Below are positions 11,579 to 24,100 of a stretch of 60,000 bases of DNA, piece after piece. Source of the stretch: Antedon mediterranea (Eukaryota > Echinodermata > Crinoidea > Comatulida > Antedonidae); NCBI RefSeq assembly GCF_964355755.1, contig NC_092671.1, positions 12,754,501 to 12,814,500 on the forward strand. The letters are read 5' to 3'. The notes beneath the pieces were generated by a model. That model searched no databases. It was not told the DNA's origin and worked only from the letters and a program-made list of their open reading frames with translations. How positions within the stretch are numbered: the stretch's first letter is position 1; each line of letters begins with the position of its first letter. Made by a program: the position numbers and the translations under genes.

Positions 11579-12185
11579 AAAACAGCAATTGCATTACGAG
11601 CGATCCATCGAATGAACGTCTTAACGATGTTTGGAGGAAAGTCTGAATCTAATTCTGCTGGAAAATCAACCACACTGGAGAAACCAGACGAACTTAGTTC
11701 GACCGAAGAACAGAAACCATCCACTAAACGTGTATCGCGATTAAGACGACGAAACAGCATTGTTGATGAAGTCAGACAAAAGTTTGAACCGAATAACAAC
11801 GACCCATCCATTGGCATTGATGTTTTCAAAGAAACGATGTTTACAAAGGACAAAACAAGAACCATAATGGCAGAGAAAACACAAACATTTACAAAGTACC
11901 AGATGCCTTCGGCTATACTCGACACTTTGAAAGACCAATGTGTTTGTAAAGGAGACACTGTAAAGTTTATCTGCAAAATTAATGGCAATCCAAGGCCCGA
12001 AGTTTGCTGGTTTAAAAACGGTGACGTCATCGATGAAAATAATCATTTCAAATTCGAGTTTGATGATATATGTCGATATTCTTTGATAATCAACCATGTG
12101 ACTGAAGATGATTTTGGTCGGTATTCAATCAAAGCAAGCAATACACTAGGTGAATGTGAATCTTCAGCTAACCTGTGCAAAAAGG
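11579..12185 (+). CDS. MYLK: First MLCK exon seen: diverged calmodulin-helix half plus Ig domain
   Basis: After the acceptor AG at 11577-11578 the frame reads KTAIALRAIHRMNVLTMFGG. This parallels KTANAVRAISRMASLSMFSV at the start of the last exon (32384). It is the second half of the MLCK calmodulin-binding helix, and the splice position and phase (0) are the same. A Ser/Arg-rich linker follows, then an Ig I-set domain (CKINGNPRPEVCWFKNG) whose second cysteine is replaced by serine (GRYSIKASN). The exon leaves by a phase-1 donor at 12186, whereas the last exon ends in a stop. The ATG at 11612 corresponds to the region where telokin begins in vertebrates, so it may serve as a start codon. Confidence 0.75.
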
Positions 12186-15100
12186 GTGAGTTTTTTTTAA
12201 TTAATTTAAACGAAATGTATTATTTTTAATAGCGCCCCCTATTTAAACTATGTTATAGTTGTGAAAAGTTTCCGCTTTTTTCAAGTAAACAGATTCAATC
12301 ATCATGCGTACGGTATTAACTTAAAGTGAAAAACACCACTAGAAATTCCTATTGACAACCTGATATTAATAATTTTTCTCTTTTTTTCTTCATTGGATTA
12401 TCACTACTGCTATGATTTCCGGGTTCAATCAATAGATCAGTGAATTGTAATTATCTACAAAATAAATACTAAACATATCAATTAGTTATTTTGCATTAGG
12501 CCTACAATTGACAAAAGAATTAACGTTTATATGCATAGCCATTGTCATAGATTCGAAAACACTAATTAAAATTAGTCTGAAACTTTGTATGTGAACTTTA
12601 GTAGTAGCATTGAAATTAAACAATTGTTCAAATGCATTGAGACACTTTTGAAATAATACATTGAGACCCTTTTGATACTAATCGATTCAGGATTAGGTTT
12701 GAAATGTGACCCGGCAGCAAGTGGTATAAAGGAACAAAGTGTTTTTTTGTTTACGCTTTATTATCAATATAGTTTTTTTCATAGTAATAGTCATATTCAT
12801 GTTTAGAAAGTACATACGAGCTCATTGTAGAAATAACATTTGCATGCTGAATTTTAGGAATAATAAAGAGCAGGGGAAATTTATCGGTGACAATAAATAA
12901 AAGTGTATTGAAGAAAACACACAAAGTTAGGATTAAAATTATTTTATCGGTTTCTTTGAAATAATTCACATAACAATACAATTATAAAACTTCTGGATTG
13001 CTATTGGTCCTAAAATTAAATACTCTATGTTCTTATAAAGTGATTTCTAGGATTTATGGAAAAACAAATGTGTAGTGAAACTATTGGACCTTTCACATTT
13101 CTAGGCCTAATAGTAAACTATATAACTTTGATTATTTTATGAGATAAACATTTGTATTAATGATGTCATGGAACATATTTCAAATTTTACCCGAAGGAAC
13201 CATTTTACTGTTGTACTAGTTTGATAGACATAAACTTAACATAACATTGTTCACCTTTCTTCGTGAATTTGTCTCTAAATCACTCAACTTTAGAACTTAC
13301 AATATACAATTGTATGTTAGAACTCCTTAACATATTTCATTTCAATAATCCTTGTCGTAAATCTGGGTGTCAAAGAGTGTTGTTGGTAGCGTGTATATAT
13401 TATTTATTTGTGTTTCAAGTTTGATCTTTGATTTAATCACGTAGATTCTGTAACAATGCCCAGTCTGTAACAATGGACCTAATGAATAAAGAAATTTAAA
13501 ACTTGCTGAGCATTTATAACTATTGTACTGAGCCTACCACGGTGCCACTTTTCTTTATAGGCCTATCATCAACATTTAATAGTTTGGTATCAGTAATTAA
13601 TTTATGTGGTAATTCCCTTTCGATCTCAATATTATAAAAATATTCAACAATATTTTGAAAACACATCTACAAAATAAATACTAAACATATCAATTAGTTA
13701 TTTGGCATTAGGCCTACAATTGACAAAAGAATTAACGTTTATATGCATAGCCATTGTCATAGATTCGAAAACACTAATTAAAATTAGTCTGAAACTTTGT
13801 ATGTGAACTTTAGTAGTAGCATTGAAATTAAACAATTGTTCAAATGCATTGAGGCACTTTTGAAATAATACATTGAGACCATTTTGATACTAATCGATTC
13901 AGGATTAGGTTTGTAATGTGACCTGGCAGCAAGTGGTATAAAGGAACAAAGTGTTTTTTTGTTTACGCTTTACTATCAATATAGTTTTTTTCATAGTAAT
14001 AGTCATATTCATGTTTAGAAAGTACATACGAGCTCATTGTAGAAATAACATTTGCATGCTGAATTTTAGGAATAATAAAGAGCAGGGGAAATTTACCGGT
14101 GACAATAAATAAAAGTGTATTGAAGAAAACACACAAAGTTAGGATTAAAATTATTTTATCGGTTTCTTTGAAATAATTCACATAACAATACAATTATAAA
14201 ACTTCTGGATTGCTATTGGTCCTAAAATTAAATACTCTATGTTCTTATAAAGTGATTTCTAGGATTTATGGAAAAACAAATGTGTAGTGAAACTATTGGA
14301 CCTTTCACATGTCTAGGCCTAATAGTAAACTATATAACTTTGATTATTTTATGAGATAAACTTTTGTATTAATGATGTCATGGAACATATTTCAAATTTT
14401 ACCCGAAGGAACCATTTTACTGTTGTACTAGTTTGATAGACATAAACTTAACATAACATTGTTCACCTTTCTTCGTGAATTTGTCTCTAAATCACTCAAC
14501 TTTAGAACTTACAATATACAATTGTATGTTAGAACTCCTTAACATATTTCATTTCAATAATCCTTGTCGTAAATCTGGGTGTCAAAGAGTGTTGTTGGTA
14601 GCGTGTATATATTATTTATTTGTGTTTCAAGTTTGATCTTTGATTTAATCACGTAGATTCTGTAACAATACCCAGTCTGTAACAATGGACCTAATGAATA
14701 AAGAAATTTAAAACTTGCTGAGCATTTATAACTATTGTACTGAGACTACCACGGTGCCACTTTTCTTTATATCATCAAAATTTAATAGTTTGGTATCAGT
14801 AATTAATTTATGTGGTAATTCCCTTTCGATCTCAATATTATAACAATATTCAACAATATTTTTAAAACACATCCGCGTTAATAAATAGTACTGTAAATAC
14901 AAATAAAAAACCATTCGGCATCCGGCAAGCCAGCCAAATAAACTAAAGAGGTACACTATCATTACACCTGCTAATTAAACCAGTGTTATACTCGGGCTCT
15001 ACAATCTTCTTCCTTTCCAATACCGATTAACGTCTACCACATACAAAAACAACATTAATGGGCAATTAAAACGAGATGAAAGAATGTGCATAGTAAACTC

Positions 15101-18100
15101 AATGGTTTTAAAGTATAGGGGTATAATGGTTAAGTGGATTCCAATACTATGACGATATCCTCTACCGTCTTGCTGTGCTTAAATTTATTCTATCATGGCC
15201 CCGGCGTGTTACTTTCCAAAAGCGGTGTATAACACTACTGTATAGGTAAATGCATTTTATATAGGCTACCGTAATTGGACAACAACATCAGAAAACTCTA
15301 TCAGTGTATTCGCAATTAACGCAGAAAATCAAAATTAGGCCTACTACAGTATATGTAATATAGGTCTCATTTATTTCATTGGGCCGTAGAGGCTGTTGAC
15401 GATAGAAAAGATTATATCACAATGTTATTTTGATCAGGTGTATTTACTTTTTAATTAGTTCAAATCTGTATGATTTATTGTTTCACCTGTTGAATAAAAT
15501 GTGACGTATTCGTTGAAAGCACATTCCAGCTCCAACCGAGAAATCAATGGAGCCACATCGTGATAAAAAACATCGGCAATATCTAAATTATTTAAGCAAA
15601 CAACTGTTACCATGGCAGCTACAGAAACTATGAATCCATCTATTGAGATTTATAGAATCCGATGAAGAAATACGGAATGGATTTCAGATTTGACAGGTTG
15701 TTCAGAGGGCATCTAAAGAGAGGGCATGATGATATTGTAGCTTTGTACAGACGTCTGATCTAAAAACAAGATTTCAAATTCTAATTAATCTCAAGCAATG
15801 CCTCAACATCATGCGTTGAAAAAAATACAGATTTAAAAGGATTATGTCTACTATGTGTATGACTATGATGATTGATATACAGAAAACATGTGAAAAAACT
15901 ATATTTTTATATTAATACTATTATTATTTAGCAATATAATAATTAGGCCTATTAATAATATATTTTAAACTATTTCGTAATGATACTGTAATAAAATAAT
16001 GTTATTAAAGAGCAATGGAGCTTAGTAACTTTACACAAGAATACGTTTAAATTTAAATCAATTAACTTTAATATAAATACTGTACTGTGTTGGTGTAATA
16101 CTGTAAATATACACTGATTAAAAGGAAAAAAAGAATACAGTAACTTATACATACTTTGTATATTGAAACAAAAAAAAACAATTATTGTCTTTTAAAACTA
16201 CATCTCTACCCTTAAATGAAAATAGAATCGTCCATGTTATCAAGTTACGCTTCATGGGAGTAGCTACTTGTATGAAATTAAGAAGCTCATAACACCATTC
16301 CATTCTGTTAGCAGTGAACTCAAACTTGTTTTGGCTCCTGTATCTAATATAGGGGATACGGTGAGTTGCCGTGGTTTGCTCGGATGTTTTATGCATCAAT
16401 TTATGTGAATACTTTTTATTGATCATTGATTAGAATTGTCAGAGGATATAAGAAAGGAGTTTTCTGAAGAGTCCCAATCAAGTTCACAGAAACATTCACC
16501 AGATAAACAAAAAAGGTAAGCAGTTAAAAATGGCTATATTTATAATTTGGTATAAAAATATATGAGTATGTTATTCTCAATTAACTATTATATTTTTCAT
16601 TTATATTATTTGAACAAACATTTCGCATGAATTTAGGTAAATTAAATACATAATGTTGATACTTGATACGGTAAACACGATCGTTCCACCCGATTATTCG
16701 AAGGTCCGGGTTCAAATCGTTGAACGTTCTAATATAACCTGACAAGTTATATGCGTAGAAGATTGCAATATAAGGGTTTTAACGACGGTAAAAAAGTGCT
16801 CACTTGGTTTTAAACGGACTAAGCTTGTCACTAGGTAATGTTAGCTATTATTAAAAAGTAGAAACGAGAGCAGGTTCAGTTAAAATATGTTTGTCATTTC
16901 GATCAAACTTTTATTTATGTCGTATCTTCAAAATCTGGTTTTGATTAAAATGAAGTTCTAGACCGCCACACCTTAACACTGATAATGCCATATCGGTAGA
17001 AAAATTCACAGCAGTGGTCCACATAAACTGATTCTAAAATAGGATGGAATAATTCTGGAAAAATTTGTTTCGACTGATTTGTCTGCGTCATCGCAATACG
17101 AGGGATCGCATTGTCAGTTAATACACTCTTCAAGGGTGGTGGGTGTCTTGGATTGTGTTTCATTTCGACTCGGATACCTACTGCTTATATATTAGTAACA
17201 TAATGCGACTTCGAATCAAAATTTAACCTGTTAAATCGGCATACCATTCGGATTTAACAATAAATAAAATCACGAAATATATTATATAAAATAAATTACT
17301 TTTTTAATGAATTGTTTGGTAAGATGATATGCATTCGAATCAAATACTGATACTCATGTATATAGCATAGCATACCATTCCGAAGTTGTAATAACAAATA
17401 AAATATTTAGCAATTAATTTATCTATCATGACGTACCGTACCGGGTAGTATCCATACTCTGTGTAACATAACACGCATTCAAATAAATAATAAAGCTATG
17501 AAGAAATTGGACTTTTTCATTCTTTGGTTATTTATGAGTTTTGCGGAACTTTTCAGAATAAAAGAAAGGATCGAAACATTAATTAAAAAGAAAACTAAAC
17601 GCATACTAATTATAAATTGAAATGTTCTTTCTAAATGCTATCTTAGGAATGTGAAGAATAAGGAAACCAATAGGGACCATCTTAACACTCTTCCCGATTT
17701 TTAAGGCCGAAATTTAGACACTTCATGGCCTTGACATTAATACGACTGTCATTGACATTACATATTCTATCTCCACACAGTTCAATAACATGTGGAGAAA
17801 TATTTTGCCCTCAAAATGCATAGTACTATCCTACTCGATCTGAAACACCGGATGCCATGCAATTCTGATCCATATTTGGTCATAGGGTAAACCGAGGCGC
17901 TTGTGTTTACATTGTGGTTGTAATTCTGCCTTACGGTCTTGTGCGCGAAACGAACATTACTGTTTTACTCGTCAAAATCACAGTGTAGTATTTACAAACC
18001 AAACATACGTAGTAGATTCTGTACTTCGAAACACAATTTACAGGGAATTTCTAGGGAGTTATCGGCTAATTTAGTCTTTGAGCATATTGCCCTAGTAAAG

Positions 18101-21100
18101 TACCATGCTATTTGAAAAGACGTAAATCTTTTATTTTAAAAGGTTTGGAATGCTCATCGGTGTAAATGTATACAGTTGATGATTAATGGATGTCGAAAAA
18201 TATTAACTGTCAATCTTTACCTAGAATAAGAAGTAATAAATCAGTTATTTTCTTGTTTCTTTTAAAATATATATTCTTATTTATTTCCTATTTTGTATGA
18301 AAATAGCAATCAGGTCTATAAAGGTCATGTCATTTTATATTTTAGTTATTAATCATTGTAGTTTAAACAAAGCTATTCATTTAGCATATAATATTTTAAA
18401 GAATATTTTCTTGTTATTTATCAGTTTCTGCAATTTAACAAGGGATTTTACTAAAGAACCGGTCATACCAAAATCTGAACAGTCTTCATATTGTGACGTC
18501 ACCGATCGTGCTGCGCCACCCAGCGTTTCAAAGACACCACCGTCGATACTTATATCACGGAATTTAGTCCCATCTAGTACTATAAAAGCCCTCGTATCAC
18601 GTTGGAGAGAAACTGCTAAATCACGATCATCAACACGACCAGTAGTTTCTCTATGCGCTCGGACACCTGGAAAATTATCCACCAACATAGTCAAACGCTT
18701 TTCTAATACAGAAATACAAGGTGCGAATACAGTAGATAGTGGTATTACTGAGAAAAAACAAGTTAATGAAGAAGAAAACAATTCACACAAAGAGCAACAC
18801 ACTCCCGAAGATTTAAGAAATACATCAAACATATCACCGCTTGTTATTCCAAAACGATCAATACCAGTTCGACATACATATTCAGCTCCTACAGCTTCTA
18901 GAAAAACAACAAACAAGGAACAGACCAAACCACAAACTAGTAGGAATAAAAATTCATCAATTAAAAGTCCCAGCAAAAGGGTACCGTTTGGTCAGGTTGG
19001 TGTTATTTCTTCGAAACTCGAAGCAAAGCCAAATAAGGAAGCTTCTGCGAACACATTTCAAAGAAAGATAATTAAAACCAATAAAGACATATCGGAGATA
19101 TCAAAACGATTTTCATTAACAGTACCTGAGAATCGAAGTAAAATTCCTGGACATCTGAAGCCTAAAGAACACGTCAATACATCAAAATCAAAAGACATAA
19201 ATAAGCCAAAACCTACGCGCCCTCGATCAGAAATTGTTAAAACTAAAACCGAAAAGTTAAGTCCAAAAAGACGGGGATCGAACCAAAGTTCTACCGGTTT
19301 GATTAAACCTACCCAGAACGGAGCCTCATTTAAGGAAATATCTAAGAACAAAGAAGCCGAACCGTCTTTGAAAAAGAAAAAGGAACCCCGACTATCATTA
19401 AAAGAACCCCCAGGACCAACGACAACAGAAAACAATCACAAATCAAGGGTTCCAGTGTCTCCTAGATCAAGTTTAGCATATGCAAAACAAAAACTACAAG
19501 AACCGAAGAAAATGTCTGTTAGAAAAACCGTTGAGTTATCCCCAGGACGCACTAAAGGCATCGGAGCACTTGCTGCAAAGTTTGAAACTAAAAACAAAAT
19601 TGAAACTTCAACTACTACTAAATCAATAAAAGCAGAACCGTCGTTTGCCTCAAGATTCCAAAAGGTTAATGATAACATCACTACAAATGGAAAAGCAAAA
19701 GATGTTGGTAATTTTAATCACTCTCCAGTGAAGAAGCCAACTAAACCCCCGGCATTTGGTTTGAAACCAAAACGGGAGTCTTGTCGAGCTGGTGGTAAGG
19801 CCTCATTTCACTGTACTGCTTTTGGAATGAGCAAACCAGACGTGACTTGGAGTTTTAATGGCACAGCGTTGGAGAATTCAAAGAGACACAAGATTCACAT
19901 TGACAAAGGAATCTACTACCTGGAGATAATTGATCTTGTTCTGGAAGATGCTGGGACATATATTTGCAAGATGGAGAATGCTGCTGGGAGTGTGGAGTCA
20001 CCGGTGGAGTTGACCGTTAGAGGTGAGTAAAGATAACCCTTTAAGTCATAAAACACGACAGGATAGTGTCAGAGGTAAATTGGATTAGGTTATACCTCGT
20101 TAAATATCTGTAAGGTTGTAGTACTGGGTCATTCATATTATTATAAATAATTATACTTAGCAAATGTCATATCTCATGGTTATTTATGTGCCTAAACATA
20201 GTTCCTTATAAATAATGCACTAAATCTCCATTGTGCTATTAAATATCAAATTAACACTCGCTTTAAAATAAAATAGTAAAATACCATACAAAAGTAGTCA
20301 ATTATAGAACACATATTACACACTGTATTTCGCTGTAGTAATAATGTATTTTCGCTATATTTTTAAGAAAATGATTTTTACTGACCTAGAATAAAGTAAT
20401 ATTGTCTAAAGTTTGAAATACACCAAAACTAGTATACTACCTAATGTCTTTAGCTTTACAATTAAACTTTTCATTTTCAAGGTTCTTTGCTTTTATAGCA
20501 CACAATGTCAGGTGTCAAATATTCGTTGTACGTGATGAAATTGGACTGTGTAATAATTATATTGAAGACTAGCCGATGTGACTCCAACATGTTGTCACGT
20601 AACACTGCGGTCGCTTTAGCTTAACCTTTAGATTCTTAAAACAAAATTAAACTAACTATAACAACAATATTCAGTTCGGTAGTACACATATACAGAGCAT
20701 AAACAATATGAGACTATAATAAGAGAACATATAAAATATGTCAAATCGCGAGATTGTTACAATGTTAAACTATCTAGTGCCTATAAATTAAATACGATAT
20801 TTACCATAATTTGCAAAAACGAAACATTTGTAAGCATACCTAAAATAAGAATAATTAAAAAATGTGAGAATAATGACATTCATTACTAAAGGAAAATTAC
20901 AATAAGAATTATTATAAACTTTTCATAAGTCACAGTATAAATTAAAGAACAAAAATAATTCAGTTACTTGCATCTTCCTTAAACAATTAATATATAATTC
21001 AAAGATGAATGAACCATAGATGGTACCGATTTACAACGAACCAATGACATAAATTCACAATTTAATATACTAATGCGCTTAACATTTTATTACCCCCTGG

Positions 21101-24100
21101 TCACCGAATACCCAATCAATCATGTAACATTGTACATTACAGTCACATTAATACCCCGGTGAGCATGCTTAGTGTGCGTCAAAAACCAAATGCATTATTA
21201 AACGGTTTCGTCTACTATACTACTCATTAGTAAAGGTATATAGATATAATTTGCAAGTTCAACGATACACCATCATTAAGTGATATATTTTTATAGGTTT
21301 AATGTACATATTAATGTACAGTATATAATATCGAAGTATTTAATTTTGTTTATTTTATATATTTTTTTAGATAATCAAAAACGTTTTCAAAATGGACTAA
21401 CGCCTACCTCATCTCCAGTACCTAATTTGTAAGTCTTTAATTTTTGTTTACAATAGTTTTTTATGTCATCATAAGATAGTGAATATGTCATGTATAATTA
21501 TCAGTATCAAACGATACATACAATATATTGATCAAAATATCACAGTACAGTTTATATATTTATGTTAATCATTATCAACTGTATTGGGTTAAAATGACCA
21601 ACAAACGTTCCAACGCTATTAGTGATACTACTATTAGTGATAACCTTGTTATAATAATTAATTAGTATTAACCTTGTAAAAACCTATTTAATGAGGTTTA
21701 AATACCATGGATTAAAATAAGATTATACCCATGACTCAAATAGAAATATGTTAAATCGTTCATCAAATTGTTTTTCGTGATTTAATACACGAAGTAATTG
21801 AAAACGACCGGCATGCACCGAGTGATTTCCTGAAAAGTGCAAATTCAACTTTCAGAAAACAAAAAAGAACAAATTTTAACTGTTCGCGTATTGTGTTTGT
21901 ATATTTGTTTGTTTTGTTGCTTGTCGTCTTGATGTTAATTTTATAAAATATCTTTTGAAGCATGAATACAATAGTGATTGGTTGATTATTTGTGATTTAA
22001 GTAAAGTTATCTATATTATTTAAATATCATCATTCTGAATTAATATTGTTTGCCTTTAGAAACAGCAAGAGTCCGTCTGTCTCTTCGTCAACAAAATTAA
22101 ACGCCTTCCAGAAGTTCAACGACCTTTGTAAAACAAATGGGAGCCCCTCTAGTAATAGGGTGAACAAGTCACCAATTGAAGTCTCTACAAAAAGAGAGAA
22201 GACATCAACGACAATTAAACTGTCTAGCACCGTAAAACAAAATGATGAACCAAAGAAGTTACAAACAAAAACATTAAAATTCGAATTAAAAAAAGGTCAA
22301 CAGAGCGTGAAGCCTAAATCAGACGACATTGTTGACTCACCAGTGACACCAAAAACAATCACCAAGACTAACGTAACGAAAGACGAAGCCTCACCAAAGC
22401 AAACATCATTGATGCCCAGTTCTACAGATACAACAGAATCAACTTCCATAAAGAGGACGTCTTTATTGACACCGACAAAGTTTTCTACCGACTCGGACGT
22501 AGCTTCACCTAAGAGGACCTCGTATTCAAACCCCACGTCGACAACAAAGGTTCCGGTGGTGGTGGAGTGGACACCTCCTGCTATGACGAACAAATCTTCA
22601 GAGGTGGGTGAATCAAATTCACCTAATCAAACATCGATAACTACAACGTCAAAAGTCAAAGCAGTAGCGGAACCAACTTCACCAAAACGAACAGTGTCAT
22701 CAACGTCAAAAACAACTGTTACTCTGTCCACTGGTGTAGAACAAACTTCACCAAAACGAACACTACCGACAACAGATTCTAACGTTCCCATGAGTGTCGA
22801 AGCAACGACACCCACACGGACATTAATTCCGAAGACACAAAAGGTGACTCTCAAAGTCCAGCAACCACCACAATTTACATCTCGCCCAAAGTCGCAAACA
22901 ACCAAAGAATCTAAATTAGCCAAGTTCACCTGTACTATAACTGGTGACCCCATTCCCGAGGTGAAATGGATGAAAGACGGTCAAGCTATACCAGAAGAAA
23001 CCAGAATACAGATACTAGAAAACGAGACAGAACATAGCATAGAAATAAGTGATGTTATTCAAAGTGATGCAGGTCGATATTCATGCGTTTTGAGCAACCC
23101 TGCAGGAAAGACAACTGCAAGTTGTCAGTTATCTGTACAAGGTATTCAATGATTAGTTATTCTTTTTCTTTCATAGGTAGGCCTATGTATTTATTGTGAT
23201 AATTGTGTCTTAACTGTTACCAAAGGGAGGTACTCAATTGATCGATATAGAATTGAGAATTCATAATTTGTAATTCTCAAATATGGAAAATATTTAAAGT
23301 ACCATATCTCCTTCAGAATATAACTTTGTCTAGACACAATGTAATGATTTCAATTTTTTTCAGCCAATCCAACAACTTTACCAAAAGTAGAACATCAGTT
23401 TCCTCCAACCTTTCTACGAAAACTTTCAGATCTAAAATGTAAAGATGCAGAATCTGTGAGCTTTGAATGTCGGGTGTCTGGTACACCTAAACCAAATGTC
23501 AGTTGGTTTTTTGAAGGAAAGCCCATTACCCACGATAATGTATACCAAATATCGTTCGATGAACCGGTAGCTAAGTTAACCATTGCTGAAGTTTTCCCAG
23601 AGGATGGCGGCAATTACACCTGTACGCTTGCTTACCCAGCCGGAACTATTTCATCTACTGCTAGATTGGAAGTTGAAGGTACTTTTAGTTAGTATTTATT
23701 GAGTGAATTTCAACTTGTTAGTAGGCCTTCAAGTACAGTTTTACGATAATAAAAAATATGCCGATTTACAATCAACTTCAGCTGGTTCCATTAAAAACCA
23801 CATTAATTGTTTGACAATTCCTTCTATTGAACATATTATACTATTGCAAATCTATAAATTTTAATTACAATTTGAATGTATTAAAAGCGTTTTACACACT
23901 GCATATTAAAACAAGAAATATTTCTTACAAAAAACGCCGCGTAACTTTTTGACTGGACAGTTGTAAGAACAGTAAGAACAGTCTTCATTAATCTAATATA
24001 ATAGGTCGGCAAATCAAAACGCAAGTGAACAATTGGGACTTTACTTGTGATTTATGTCATTGGCCTGTCAGCACAGTCGTTTCTTTCTAGAATTAAACGC

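Noticed and set aside
12751-14193. Twin 76-codon minus-strand frames
   Set aside because: Present twice only because of the tandem duplication. Low-complexity hydrophobic sequence inside an MLCK intron, with no family resemblance.
15612-15662. ATG in strong context (ACCATGGCAGC) as an alternative MLCK first exon
   Set aside because: The frame stops after 17 codons and has no GT donor before the stop.
16690-16730. GGGTTCAAATC, similar to a tRNA B box
   Set aside because: No A box at the right spacing and no cloverleaf stems. At most a degenerate SINE trace.
16945-17163. 72-codon minus-strand frame in an MLCK intron
   Set aside because: Looks superficially protein-like, but I recognise no family and see no flanking exon.
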